Positions 11,201-20,424 of a stretch of 64,000 nt of DNA are shown one piece after another. The stretch comes from Paramacrobiotus metropolitanus (Eukaryota; Tardigrada; Eutardigrada; Parachela; Macrobiotidae). The notes below the pieces were generated by a model, which worked only from the letters and a program-made list of their open reading frames with translations, did not search any database and was not told the DNA's origin. How positions within the stretch are numbered: position 1 is the stretch's first letter; every line of letters starts with the position of its first letter. The stretch lies in contig NW_026570310.1 of NCBI RefSeq assembly GCF_019649055.1, forward strand, positions 186,001-250,000, written 5' to 3'. The position numbers and the translations under genes were made by a program.

Positions 11201-11455
11201 AAATAAAATAAAATAATAAAATCTTTGGAAATTCAAAATCATTCAGTAATTGGAAGATAATTTTAAAAATAAATTGCGGAACATTCCAAAACAAATTCAA
11301 TATTAAATTTTGAAATTGTTTCAAAAAATTCTTCAACTGTAAAATAATTTCAACTAATTGCAGATCCAGACTGGGATCTGGGATCGGAAGCGGGATCCCA
11401 CAGCGAGGTGGAGGCATTGTTTTCCGATTCGGACATCGCAGATAACGTTGAATAA
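5242..11455 (+). CDS. ANP32-like acidic leucine-rich nuclear protein, interrupted by two transposons in introns
   Basis: An exon at 5242-5624 (acceptor ttccgtttacag) encodes leucine-rich repeats that line up with the ANP32 family: NCGLRTLDTLP, then GNELAGNALLAL, then LTEIHLNGNGFTSAEQF.PL (compare LTHLNLSGNKI..L..I.PLKKL). An acidic tail (SDDEDEEKMD) follows. ANP32 proteins are histone- and phosphatase-binding nuclear factors of about 250 residues with an acidic C-terminus. The exon ends in a GT donor at 5625. Later exons are 10947-11044 (acidic, from MSGKIFVEESEFEEESD) and 11364-11455 (DPDWDLGSEAGS..., TAA at 11453). AATAAA lies at 11505. The 10947-11044/11364 junction keeps frame; the 5624/10947 junction is one base out. 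A miscounted A in the A6 run at 5610-5615, a real frameshift, or a separate 62-aa gene starting at 10948 could explain this. The N-terminal exon was not found. Confidence 0.55.
5627..5630. repeat. Target-site duplication (left copy)
   Basis: ATAT directly before the 5' LTR, repeated at 10907-10910 directly after the 3' LTR. A 4-bp duplication is typical of integrase-mediated insertion of Gypsy-type LTR elements. Confidence 0.8.
5631..6201 (+). repeat. 5' LTR (571 bp)
   Basis: Begins tgacgtgtgg and ends tatacacgaca. A TATA-like box (tatataag) lies at 5783-5790, consistent with a U3 promoter. It is the direct repeat of 10336-10906, with three substitutions. Confidence 0.9.
5783..5790 (+). promoter_or_regulatory. 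TATA-like box in the 5' LTR
   Basis: The sequence tatataag sits about 150 bp into the LTR and is repeated in the 3' LTR. It is the expected position for an LTR core promoter; function is inferred. Confidence 0.45.
6202..6216 (+). other. Primer-binding-site-like sequence
   Basis: tggcgcccaccggtg begins at the first base after the 5' LTR. TGGCGCC is a common tRNA primer-site start in LTR retroelements. The exact tRNA cannot be assigned by eye. Confidence 0.65.
6300..6831 (+). other. Leader with three copies of a stem-loop motif
   Basis: Copies lie at 6300-6323, 6458-6484 and 6805-6831. Each has the core acc-gcaaa-ggt (acc-ttaaa-ggt in the second) on a lower stem. The lower stem is ggcgt/acgcc in the first copy and acag-tcg/cgg-ctgt in the others, so pairing is kept while the sequence differs. 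Three copies of agcttcctcgc-like words also lie between 6369 and 6420. The position between primer site and ORF1 is where LTR elements usually carry RNA packaging or dimer signals; that role is inference. Confidence 0.5.
6986..8341 (+). CDS. ORF1 of the LTR element, gag-position coiled-coil protein (451 aa)
   Basis: Intact ORF from ATG 6986 to TGA 8339, first in the element after a 780-nt leader, so it occupies the gag position. Residues 1-130 look like a folded domain rich in aromatic residues (KTWVDHEECIPEAYLDI; YNWKAGYMEDLGKRRQ). Residues 140-170 are basic, 170-225 are Ser/Gln/Glu-rich, and 300-356 are a strongly charged helical segment likely to form a coiled coil (NEERNEKLKFQNDFNEMR). 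Residues 357-412 are very acidic, followed by a Pro/Val-rich tail. There is no CCHC zinc knuckle and no protease motif. It resembles no gag I recognise; a structural role in particle formation is inferred from position. The frame has no breaks and normal codon variety. Confidence 0.75.
   Translation: MSGGTVAKARPPPCKVPEDKVILGAYEGAQAQTRFRFKTKEIPLGLMYLALNVEPPEALEAFCGKEWVEYQEIKRFLNSRIKQPKYYKTWVDHEECIPEAYLDITDEQFEKAVNDAYNWKAGYMEDLGKRRQVAQAAHLAAKASGKTPKKQAANERVTRGTKEKNPAQASGAILDEPISETPSVAESQTEPQSSQSDNNLIALSAADKADISEGSETRASKSIRGGTMTFHPAQLKLHSFVSEKDFEQPDEDFLSQAREVDEQLAAAETDQDVGWIVRQTMPVLIQSLRTLIASTKSKVDEMGNSMSLDARVNEERNEKLKFQNDFNEMRIKFENEQTENDRLANELRIANDNLHGEVSVSDDGEDREDPSAVLSPDQSADVEANENVDMEVDCDNDEDRSDLEKMDVDPLPSLQPAVLVVPPVAAVAREDSPEIAEPIAYGQPQPHSDEL
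8871..8879 (+). promoter_or_regulatory. Splice-acceptor-like site just before ORF2
   Basis: tttcattag ends eight bases before the ORF2 ATG at 8887. LTR elements are known to express downstream ORFs from spliced RNAs, so this could feed ORF2. No specific donor is proven. Confidence 0.35.
8887..9678 (+). CDS. ORF2 of the LTR element, RGG-rich putative RNA-binding protein (263 aa)
   Basis: Intact ORF from ATG 8887 to TAA 9676, 545 nt after ORF1 and in a different frame. The first 22 residues look folded (PNRAFDKLVDAIFHSS), then comes a Gln run. Residues 33-77 are dense in Arg/Gly/Asn/Tyr (GYNHRGRGGARGAFRGNF; NHRNYGDNNLRRGND), an RGG-box-like stretch of the kind that binds nucleic acid. The rest is Pro/Val/Ala-rich and disordered, ending in a charged helix (QQQQRELDADRRRQMAAE). 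It has no reverse transcriptase, protease, integrase or envelope features. A nucleocapsid-like or RNA-chaperone role is a guess from composition. The separation of this basic domain from ORF1 is unusual, since gag proteins normally carry it at their own C-terminus. Confidence 0.7.
   Translation: MPPIDPNRAFDKLVDAIFHSSSNQQQQQYNAGYNHRGRGGARGAFRGNFRPYGRGNHRNYGDNNLRRGNDHWRRNGRHLGAPEIIEVPDGAPHPAAPVEAAAANMEVDDPGNQAAIAPNQGQVGGAVVPGQPDVVNPAVHLHGPPALEVVVPPAVNPPVQVQVNAEFPGLPPNVLPLAEVPIVRDARDRSPADRPRAPSAPSGPVGSAEHNFVPGYLAQQQQRELDADRRRQMAAEVSRRLDAAAASGSSITGLFSLAPSAGK
9679..10335 (+). other. 3' internal region of the LTR element
   Basis: Non-coding in appearance. It contains T-rich stretches (9700-9900), aataaagc at 10021, and the purine run gtggggg ending at 10335 against the 3' LTR, which is the expected polypurine tract position. 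Confidence 0.5.
10336..10906 (+). repeat. 3' LTR (571 bp)
   Basis: Same length as the 5' LTR with three substitutions, followed by the right ATAT duplication at 10907-10910. Confidence 0.9.
11048..11189. mobile_element. 142-bp TA-flanked MITE inserted at a splice donor
   Basis: Near-complete inverted repeat: the arms 11046-11101 and 11136-11191 pair over 56 positions with three mismatches, around a 34-bp loop that can itself partly pair. It begins ctgtatttacacgatatt and is bounded by TA at 11046-11047 and 11190-11191, as expected for a Tc1/mariner-type MITE. Removing it with one TA leaves GATG|GTAAAC, a canonical donor for the intron that ends at 11363. With the MITE the donor reads GTACTG. 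Confidence 0.75.
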
Positions 11456-11504
11456 ATGGTTTTTCTTTGAAAGTGTCAGCGTTTATGTGGTTTGGCCCGA
11501 CAGC

Positions 11505-11510
11505 AATAAA
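11505..11510 (+). terminator. Poly(A) signal AATAAA
   Basis: Located 50 bp past the TAA of the acidic last exon. It is the likely 3' end signal of the ANP32-like gene. Confidence 0.5.
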
Positions 11511-12219
11511 GTGATACTCGTTCTGCGCTTAACATTTATTATTCTCATTGTAGTTTCATACGAACAATCGTAACAAATAATATCATATCAGTTTCTCTTT
11601 TTTCAAAAATTCAAAATATTAAAATAAATTCCGGGATTCTTTCCCGGCGGATCTTGCTGCTTCTGCATGATAGCGGTACGCTCGGTGTGCAATTGCACCT
11701 GCATAAAAAATCAGGAACCATTCATACAATGAAAAACTAAATCAAATAAAAAAAACTCTTTTTTAATTAACTGGAAATGAACGGCAGCATCGGTAGCGTC
11801 ACATTGCAACCAGTTATTAAGCTCACGTAAAATTGCAAGCAGTTCCGTCTCGAAAGCAGCGTATGTCTGCTGCAGGCTGCTCTCTACTGGCATTTGGGTT
11901 CGCGATTGCTGCGCAGTTTCCCACGGGAAACGGGAAGAGCGTCCGCATAAATTCCCGTTGTACTGCGTAGATGTCTGCAACGAGTAATTTTATTTTCTGG
12001 AGGTTGCCGCGGCAACTCTTACTTAATCGGCACAGGTGTAATATTTTGCTACCTCAATAAACTATAACAAGTTCTCAAAACATTTTTGTTAATTATTCTT
12101 AACTTTTACGAGTGATTAACAACAATATTTTATAAAATCTCGGATAACGTTGACAATTTTGACTGTGAAGCCTGGTTGCGAAACAAAGCTGACGGTTCTG
12201 ACTTTTTTCTGAACCACAG
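11511..12219. other. No gene recognised
   Basis: An 89-codon minus-strand frame (11711-11980) is open but shows no motif. No repeat is evident. Confidence 0.35.
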
Positions 12220-13150
12220 CGGGCGTAAATGACCTGCCTCCCGATTTCCTCCCACAACTGCTCACCGACGATGAGCAAACGGCACTGCTTGAGTTTCTCC
12301 AAACAGGACCTGTCTCGCGACCCATCGGTTTCGTCAACCTAGAGGTCGCCACCTTGGTCCGTGCCGGCACCCTGACTGTCAAGCTGGTTTTGGAGAACCA
12401 GATACCGCAGTACGGCACGGTTGTTGCTCACCGTGGACGGAAGGGACCACGCTGCGACATAGCCATGGGCGAGCTGCGGTAGCTCTTGCGGTTCTTGCTG
12501 TCGACGGAATGCGACGCCATGTATCGTCACAACACTCCGCCCAACGTCAAGAAGTGTCAGCTCGTGGACCAGCAATACCGCCGGGAGTTTTCGCCATCCT
12601 TGCATGCCGCATGGGTGCGTCAGGAAGCGGACTGCAAACGCCTGCTGCGTATTTGCCGCGTAGGGGATGCCAACATCAGCGTTTTGACGACCAGGATCAG
12701 CATAGACGCTGTCCAAAAATTGCGAAAGATGGACTTGTATCCAGTGCTGTTGCAGCTCTTCCCGGGATATTCCCAAGGGACACAAGGTAAGGACACCGTT
12801 TCGTTCAATGTTCAACTAGTTCAAAGTTCAATTGTTTCAGTTCAATGTTCATAAAGTTTAATGATCAATAAATTCAGTTCAATGTTCACTGAACCTTATA
12901 AATTTAGTTCAGTGTTCAGTGAATTTTTGCATTGAATTTGTTCTGCATGTCGGATTGCAAACTAAATTCCTAATAAACTATTTATCAGATTTGCCTGTCG
13001 GATTCTGGAACGATTACCGCTCGTACCTGGTCATGGAGTGCGTCCATCTGGCCAAGGTGAAGGATATCAATCCGTCGGAGGACAATATACGATGGCTGGT
13101 TTATAGTCAACTGGATACCGCGAGCTTTTACAGCATTCTAATTGAGTTGT
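12220..13150 (+). CDS. Unrecognised spliced coding region upstream of the Polinton polymerase
   Basis: After a good acceptor (acttttttctgaaccacag, ending 12219) a long frame is coding-like: DLPPDFLPQLLTDDEQTALL, then IGFVNLEVATLVRAGTLTVK, then RREFSPSLHAAWVRQEAD. A donor at 12787 (gtaagg) and an acceptor ending at 12988 (tttatcag) join in frame (a split Asp codon) to DLPVGFWNDYRSYLVMECVH. The 202-nt intron contains a run of ttcaatgttca-type words. The region carries at least one break, so it may be dead. I do not recognise the protein. It may be a host gene, or a gene of the element whose polymerase begins just downstream; the orientation is the same. Confidence 0.4.
12789..12930 (+). repeat. 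Degenerate ttcaatgttca short repeats in an intron
   Basis: The words ttcaatgttca, ttcagtgttcagtga and ttcaatgttcact recur about every 20-30 bp. They lie inside the intron 12787-12988. Confidence 0.5.
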
Positions 13151-13837
13151 TACCAAACTATGCTGACTGCTCTTTTGCTGCTTTTGCGAACAATGACGAA
13201 GTGAGCAAGTACTGTTGCGATCAAGCGTTCAAAATGTTGTAAGCATAATGAAAGGATACAGTAGTCGGGTCAAACACCGTTGTAAAGGAAAGTGTGCCCT
13301 GTGTTTGCGAGTTGATTGCCCTGAGGATACGGCTAACTTTATCACGTGTATGGACTGCAGCCGACAGATTCCTGGCCAGAACTGCTTTGATCACCACAAG
13401 CTCGGTAGTGGCAATGGTCGCCATAAGAAACGGATAGCCCTGTGTGATACGCTTAAAGTGTGTCGCCAGTGCCGTTGTATATATACGAACGCTCAGCGCT
13501 GTCGTGCAATATAAAAACAAAAATAGAAAGAAGACGTGTGCGGTGGAAATATGCACTTCCCGGACCACGACCAGTCGGGGAATAGAGCCACTCTTAATCT
13601 CAACTTCTTATGTATTTCATGGAGCGAAAGTTCAAGGATGTTGATGTACAAGTATGAGATGATATGCAAGGATGAAGATGAGGATCCGGAACTCGAAAGC
13701 CTGCTGAAAGAGAAGACACGAAAGGAAACACAAGGGATGCGTGAAGTTATACGTTACCTGTCCGACGCTAGATGGAAGCCGAAGCGTATGAGTATGACAA
13801 ATCCATCAACCTGGCGCTACAGGGCATGAAGATCGAA

Positions 13838-13985
13838 GGGACCGAAAGGTCACGGCAAACAAGTGGGATCAAGTGGGTAGCCTGTTACGTCACGAGACTA
13901 TCCGAAGATGATAATGCACGTCGACGAAGTAGAGGAATGACCCCTGACAATAGGTGAAAGGTCACCCAGAGGTCAGTTTGAACAG
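13838..13985. repeat. GGTCAC-rich stretch 1
   Basis: Contains gaccgaaaggtcacgg, gtgaaaggtcacccagaggtca and similar words. Related stretches lie at 14940-15080 and 62390-62640. AGGTCA is the nuclear-receptor half-site, but a repeat-family origin is equally possible. Confidence 0.35.
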
Positions 13986-14939
13986 CCTCACTTGGAAAGA
14001 GAAGACCAGAGCAAAAGCCTGAAGTTAATCAGATCGAGTAACAAGACTCTACTTTTGTTGGGATTACAACTCTTGACATTTGTGTGGGCGACGAGCGCCT
14101 TATATAGCCCTGGGCACCGCAAGTGCTGGCTCTTCGTACGCGCAGGTACGGGTCTGAGAACAATAGGGATTTAGAATCTAACCAATAAGAGACATCTAAG
14201 GACACGTGGACTAATCACACCGCTGCATCACTACACGTGGACAAATGAGAACATGAGGTCAACTAATACACTAGAACAATAGGTTGAGCTACGTCATCGA
14301 AGCGCGGTCACGTCGAAATGGCAAGTCGCGGTCAAAGTTCTCTGCTGGGGATTTCTGAGAAGTCGACACTCGAGTCGCGGTCATGACTCGCGTAGAAGAT
14401 GTAGTAAAGCCTAAGCCTTAGTTGTAAGGGTAGAAGTAGTAAAGTAGTACCGATGTGTACTAAGGGACGCCAGTACACGTCAGCGCAAACCGGAGAATCC
14501 ACATCGCTGTGGTGAAACCAAATTCAAAGTGTGTAGCATTTTTGATTAACCCCCCGAGCATCGTTGTTATATGCGTCCGAATTCCTTTACATCTGATCGA
14601 AAAGCCCGCTGCAGCTCTGCTCAATTTCTTTACTTTACAGTTTCTTTACTTTAATGCTCAGTTTCCTTACTTTTACAGCTCTGATTTTGAGACGTACGTG
14701 TCAGCACCCGGTGAATTGGTGCCCAATTTAGCGGTGAGTTGCTACCGACCTAATTGTTGTTGCAGTGTATCATGCTGTCTTTATCAAACAGGTTGTCCAG
14801 GGCAGTGATGGCAAAGAATGAACATTTCCTGATTCCTCTACTCCTATCGGACACGACGTTACCAATTACCTTTGCGAATTCCTCTTCCAGGAAGACCGCT
14901 AAGGTTTTTACGTTATCGCGCATAATTTCAAGGTGAGAT

Positions 14940-15080
14940 TGCGTAGGGCTGGTGACCTTTGAAACTGATGACCTTTCTCTTCGGTGACCTTTGCAGTTGT
15001 TGACCATCGACCTTTGCATTTGGTGACCTCTAGTCTGTGAACTTATTCTGTGACCTTAAGTCGGTGACCTTTACAGGATT
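14940..15080. repeat. GGTCAC-rich stretch 2 (ggtgaccttt words)
   Basis: The word gtgaccttt or a close variant occurs at least six times in about 130 bp, spaced irregularly at 15-25 bp, in a gap between two parts of the polymerase fossil. Confidence 0.6.
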
Positions 15081-17210
15081 TTGATGGATATTTTATCCTC
15101 AGCTGGTTACTACGCAATGGGATTGTACCTAAATTGTTCATGAACGGATACAAGCTGTTGATGCTGGACGTGCCCGCACCGTACGACATACACTTTCGTG
15201 ATAGCTATAGCTATAACCCACAAAGTCTTTCGAAATGCCCAGCAACGTTTGGTTTGGAAGACACGAGTAAAGGCACCTTTCCGCACAAGTTTAACCGTGA
15301 AGAAAACTGGAATAAGATTGTGCCTTTCCCGTCAAAGGACGAGTACGGCTATACCAGCATGAAACAGAAAGACCGGATTGCCTTTGATCACTGGTACGAA
15401 ACTGAAGTGGTTCAGAAAAATGGATTGTTCGATTTCCGCCGTAAGTTTGAGGGCTATTGTCGTAACGACGTCACGGTTCTTCGCAAGTGTTGCAAGCAGA
15501 TTTGTCAACAATTCATGGACATAAGCGATGGACTTAACCTTTTCGTCTCAGCTCTCACCATCGCCGGTATCTGCAGTAATTACTGGCGGATGTTCTTACT
15601 CCAGCCAGAGCAGATTGGATTAATTCCGAATCATGGATATAACCGCAATCGTCCCCAGTCTAGCAAGGCCTTACGATGGTTGCAGTGTACAGAAACCGAG
15701 AGTATGTGCACATTGCAGACCCCACTATCCGGAGTAGAGTACAAGATTGGTACATACTTTGGTGATGGATATTGCGCAGAAAACAAAACTGTTTACGAGT
15801 TTCATGGTTGTTGGTTCCACGGCTGTCCTCAGTGCGTCGCTGCTGATACAGTACATCCGTACCGTGAAATGAAGATGTCGGACATCTACAAAGAAACGCT
15901 GGATAGAGATCAGTATTTTAGAGATTTAGGATTTCAGGTGGTCGTTATCTGGGAGCACGAATACGATAAATTATGCGCAGACGAGCTGGAGTTCAACGAA
16001 TTCATCCGAATGGTAAAGATTCGGGCCGGAATTACTCCGCGCGACGCTTTCTACGGAGGACGGACGAATGCCACTCGGCTTCATTACAAAATCAACAGCA
16101 ATGAAAAAATTTGTTAATATGACGTCTGCAGCGAGTATCCTTTTGTCAACAAAACCTAGCGCTATCCTACCAGCCATCCTCGGGTGATTACTAGCAATTT
16201 TACGGACCCGCGCAGCTATTTCGGTTTGATGTCTTGCGGTATACTTCCGCCTGCAGATCTCTATTTGCCAGAACCACCGGACCGCAGCCAAGACAAATTA
16301 ACGTTTTCATTGTGTCGAACATGTGCCGAACACCGCATCAATGCTCCCTGCCTGCATATTAATGAAGAGCGGATGCTCACTGGGACATGCTGCACACCCG
16401 ACATTATTGCTGCATTTGATCGTGGTTATATAATAAGTTCGATTCACGAAGTGTGGCAGTTTCCGTCTTTCTGAGGGATATATCAACAAATACCCCGTGA
16501 TTAAAAGCGAAGCCAGTGGTTGGCCAGTGGATGAGACGTCGGACGCCAAGAAATCTCAGTATATTACCGAATACAAGAGTAAAGAGGGTCTTGAACTGGA
16601 ACGGGAAAAGATCAAAGAAAATCCTGGATTACGCTCGTTAGCCAAATTCATGCTAAACAGGTATACCAGCGATTGTGATTAGTATATTATCGAGAAAAAA
16701 AAAGTAATACAAATATTTTTTTTGGCTATTAGTTTTTGGGGGCGTTTGGGAATGCAGAGTGATAGGTTGATCACGGAGTACGTTAGCGAGCCAGCACGCT
16801 TTTATGAATTGCTACTCTCGGGTCAGTACCACGTTCTCTGGGATATGTTTGGAAAAAAGTGCTGCAGGTGACGTTTACGAAGGAAGAAGGGTTTTTCGAA
16901 GAAGATCCGAGCACAAATGTGGTCCTCGCAGCGCATGTGCGCTTCTTTTTATTTGTACAACGTAAAGCTAAACTATGGTATGTAGGTTCACCACTTGTTG
17001 GGCTCGCCTTCGTTTACTGCAGTTTATGGAACACGTACAAGATCGCCTCTTATATTTTGATACAGGTTGGTTCGTACTATTAGCGCTGCTGTAGTACACA
17101 GAAAACTTGCAGTAATATCTGTTTAGATTCCATAATTTTCTTAGATCAGCCGGGCAAACCGAAACCGGCAACGGGCAAATTTCTGGGCGACCTAACCAAA
17201 CAAATCTAGG

Positions 17211-17372
17211 TGGCAATTTATGATTGTTTACATAGATGACGTCTTAATTTATTCTAAGTCCTTCGAAGAACATGTGGCTCACCTGGATGCAGTTTTAACT
17301 AAGCTTTAAGAAGCCGGGGTGGTGCTCAAGCCATCAAAATTCAAGTTTGCATCGGATAATTCTAAATACTTA
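17211..17372 (+). pseudogene. Gypsy-type reverse transcriptase fossil scrap
   Basis: Encodes the YxDD block ([19 protein letters not shown]) and the following conserved part (VVLKPSKFKFA...YLG) of Gypsy/Ty3 reverse transcriptase. About 55 residues survive, with at least one break. It is old and has no LTR nearby. Confidence 0.8.
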
Positions 17373-18062
17373 GGGACAGTTACTTGTTCAAATAAACTAT
17401 CTAGAATAATATTCACGGTTGTTAAGCAGTCATCATTCTTGGGAATCTCCAATTTGGAGTAACTTACATACAGATCGCAAGAAAATCGGATATCCGCCAA
17501 ACTATTCAGTTCAGTTTAGCACAAGGCAATGGTAAAAAGAATCGCCAGATGTTTCCGACGGGGCTCGTGTTGGTTAATATCATAATTACATGTATTCACC
17601 TTTCGGTAAAAGTCGCTGGAAAATAAAATAATCGGCTAACCAAATGCCTGGAGGTTTGGAACCGCTTTCAATAAGTGCCGTTATAGTTTGGCTTTAAATG
17701 CGTCAATTGCAAGTTGTCGCTTTGCGAGGACCATTTTGCGTCGTTTTCGGCCCTTAATTCCCGATCTCTGCTGTTGTTTCAACTTGTCACCAACATGTTC
17801 CACGGCCTTGCCAATTGCAGACTCGACAGCTTTATGAGCCATAATGCGGCTCAGTTTTCGTTATTAAAATGCTTAAATGGGGCGCGGATTTGCTGAAAAA
17901 AGTTTTAGCAAAGCCAATAACTTTCGCCCAAAACCAGCACCGGCAATGAGGGCGGTGCAGTATACTGGCATACCAAACCCATGTTGTCGGCTAAAGGCCT
18001 GCAAATAACGGTTTTTATCAAAATTGTGCTCTTAAAGAGCATTTTTTGAACGTTTTTTTGGG
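17373..18062. other. No gene recognised
   Basis: No supportable coding region, repeat or RNA gene. Confidence 0.4.
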
Positions 18063-18770
18063 TCAAAAATGTAATTTTGTTATCGCGGTACTGTGATAAA
18101 ATAATGCTTCTGTCCCTAAATCATCTGAAAGCTTTATTTCGATGGTTTGAAATATGTTTGGCAAGTCGCACGTAATGCGGATTTTTGTAAAATTGATGTA
18201 GTCTGTGGTCTTGGTATAGCAACTGGCGACGGTGGCGATTGTACGTAGCAACGGTACCATTGCATCGCCGACAAAACCTTGCTTAATAATGTCGCAGTAA
18301 ACATGAACGATACGACATTGCGCGCCCGGTCGTAACTGGTATGTATGATATCCGGTGTTTTTGGGAGTGCGCGAAAGTGAAAGTTTTTGAGAAGGTATCC
18401 GAATTTGGTTTCCTGCGCAGTTGTAAACAAACCATACCTCCATCCTCCACAATGATCCAAAGACGGGTGGGTGGAAGGAAGCAATTTTACGGCCAGTGAA
18501 CGATGCCAGACTGCAGTGGACAACGCTAATATGGGCATCCGGGCAGAAGCGGATCCTGTTGCTAAAAGCGACGAAAATTTGTAGGCAGCGATAGCCGGTG
18601 GGCCGCTGACCTTCCCAAAATAATGAAGCTGATTCCAGAAGCAATCTTCCACTTGTTTTTCTTTTCACTACTGTACATGCCGCCATCATGTCTGATGAAC
18701 GCATGGAAAAACAGCATGTGATGGGAGCAGTCCCTGATTTTAACGACACAGTGGCAAATTTTAATGACAC
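18063..18770 (-). pseudogene. Polinton-type capsid protein fossil (penton-like)
   Basis: A long open frame of 235 codons. Its C-terminal third matches a pattern I know from Polinton-encoded capsid proteins: VYCDIIKQGFVGDAMVPLL, then a T..Y/H stretch, then FQTIEIKLSDDLG and a closing TKLHF (family pattern: DII.P..VGD...PLLR...F.TI.I...DDTG..V.F..G...LHF). I believe this is the penton or minor capsid protein rather than the double-jelly-roll major capsid protein, but cannot confirm that by eye. It is a fossil about 1.2 kb downstream of, and opposite in strand to, the polymerase fossil, so the two may derive from one element. The N-terminal part is less recognisable. Confidence 0.55.
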
Positions 18771-19051
18771 TGCTTACACGGATCCGATTGAACGTGTAAT
18801 TAGTCACTTGGAGCTGCTCTTGATAAAAGCAGATAAAAGGAACTCTAATTCTGTAAAATCAAAAAGCTGAGCCCAAGCGCTTCAGCCCTTTCGTTTCCGG
18901 AGGATGCATTAGCCTGGCATCGATTTCGTTGGCCGCTTATCTTAACCGCAATCGGCTATTTTGTTATTGTGGGAAAAATAACAACGGTAGGTAGGAAACT
19001 GAGCACCATTAAAATATTATATCTGCTGTAAAATAATACGAAAAGGAAGCA

Positions 19052-19192
19052 CGGTATCCAGCTGAATAGATCAAATTATCTAGATGGTTTCATTAAACCG
19101 GTTTATTTCTAAAGCTATTATTATATTCTTGATTTTTGAAAAAAATTCCTTGCATGTGAGTGTTTCTTTTTCTACCTGTTCCTTATGTCTTC
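19052..19192 (+). repeat. Left 141-bp inverted repeat
   Basis: Exact reverse complement of 20284-20424. Confidence 0.9.
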
Positions 19193-20080
19193 GTCAGTTA
19201 TCAGAGTAAAAGTACTCCTGTTTTTAGCCAGGATGTTTCTACCATAGAAATGGGCCAAACGGCTAATATGAGGTTAGAATCGGGCGGGAGGTGAAACATG
19301 GCAATGGCAGTACAGGCGATAAAACCCGCAGACTTTGAATACCGGCAAGCAATGAAATGTGGCAGATGCCAGAAACAATGCGGCACTGTTCCTACGCACC
19401 TCCGCCGGTATCGGAAGGCTGATGGGCGAACATGCAGCAAAGTGCATCCTCGGTTGAACGCCCGTATTCTTTAGCAGTATCTCCTCGTAGGTTTTGTCCT
19501 CATCCTGACTTTTAATTTAAATAAGCATAATTGTCTTGCTAGACTGTAGAACGCACTCTAACTCCGCCTGTAAGTCAGCATGGAAGACATAAGTTTAATT
19601 TCGCGTACTTCCTAATAACACTACAATTTCAAACATTATCGAATAACTAGAATTTGCAGGTAATCTTTTGTATGGTTTTCCACCATCCCAGGCGCACTAT
19701 TGTCCCTATCCATTGTCATCAAATGCGGAATAGTACAGCAATCTGCAAGTGAAACAATTGTAAAGTCATTTGTTTTCATGATGTGTAGACTATATGCGAC
19801 AAATTTGAACGTCGTCATCGTCACCTGGCCCCCCGGAACGAGCGTTACGACCACTGTCGCCGACGACTTTACAGGTAGAACTCCAAGGCACCCGCGATTA
19901 ACACCGAGAATCCGGCGACTCCTCGTTACAACAGAAGGAACACTCTGTGGCATCTCGCCCCGGGGCTGTCTATACTATAGCGGCACTACATACTTGTATA
20001 GTTACAAACAACGAGAAGGCAACCAGTGAAAGGACTCATACTGAAAGAAAAACACAGGTACTGAAAGAAAACACAGGCCC

Positions 20081-20173
20081 GTGCCGTTTATAAACGGCAC
20101 GCCGCAAAAACAATCAAAGAAAACACTCACAGCCGGCTGCTGACTGCGCACTCAGGACCGGATGTCCTGAGTG
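20081..20173. other. Hairpin pair near the right inverted repeat
   Basis: gtgccgtttataaacggcac (20081-20100) is a perfect 20-bp palindrome that extends one base each side. cactcaggac / gtcctgagtg (20149-20158 / 20164-20173) forms a 10-bp stem with a 5-base loop. Confidence 0.7.
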
Positions 20174-20283
20174 TGTGCACATGCAATGTACGCATGCACA
20201 ATGTTTGTAGACCACACCACCCTCCATCTCGTAGAAAATACTTACAAAAATGGAAGAACAAAAGAAAATTACAAAAAGGAACA

Positions 20284-20424
20284 GAAGACATAAGGAACAG
20301 GTAGAAAAAGAAACACTCACATGCAAGGAATTTTTTTCAAAAATCAAGAATATAATAATAGCTTTAGAAATAAACCGGTTTAATGAAACCATCTAGATAA
20401 TTTGATCTATTCAGCTGGATACCG
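20284..20424 (-). repeat. Right 141-bp inverted repeat
   Basis: Exact reverse complement of 19052-19192. Confidence 0.9.

Larger units (their letters stand above)
13200..16900 (+). pseudogene. Polinton-type DNA polymerase B fossil
   Basis: Recognisable parts come in family order. First is a cysteine/histidine cluster (HRCKGKCALC; CMDCSRQIPGQNCFDHH) around 13265-13490. A family B exonuclease I block (SDFETYVSAPGELVPNLAV) lies near 14685. The domain 15134-16117 continues with DIHFRDSYSYNP, SLSKCPATFGL and a Cys/His-rich insert (FHGCWFHGCPQC). The palm region (YGLMSCGILPP-like; LCRTCAEH; NPGLRSLAKFMLN) spans 16100-16680. The enzyme is the protein-primed replicative polymerase of Polinton/Maverick elements. 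The fossil is broken in several places and interspersed with possible introns, one of which holds the ggtgacc repeats at 14940-15080. It is old, and no terminal repeats of the parent element were found. Confidence 0.8.
19052..20424. mobile_element. 1.37-kb segment bounded by perfect 141-bp inverted repeats
   Basis: The arms 19052-19192 and 20284-20424 are exact reverse complements over 141 bp by direct reading (outer ends cggtatccagctg). The interior of 1,091 bp holds no recognisable transposase. It has two tandem copies of ctgaaagaaaacacagg (20041-20078), a 22-bp palindrome (20080-20101) and a strong hairpin (cactcaggac/gtcctgagtg, 20149-20173). A non-autonomous DNA transposon with long TIRs is the simplest reading. 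I could not see a target-site duplication, so a recent inverted duplication is not excluded. Confidence 0.6.

Noticed and set aside
12339-12815. 158-aa minus-strand frame
   Set aside because: Opposite-strand shadow of the spliced plus-strand coding region, which has matching splice borders.
18063-18770. Reading the capsid-like frame as a host protein
   Set aside because: The VGD...PLL and TIEI..SDD.G...LHF layout fits Polinton capsid proteins better, and the frame lies near the polymerase fossil.
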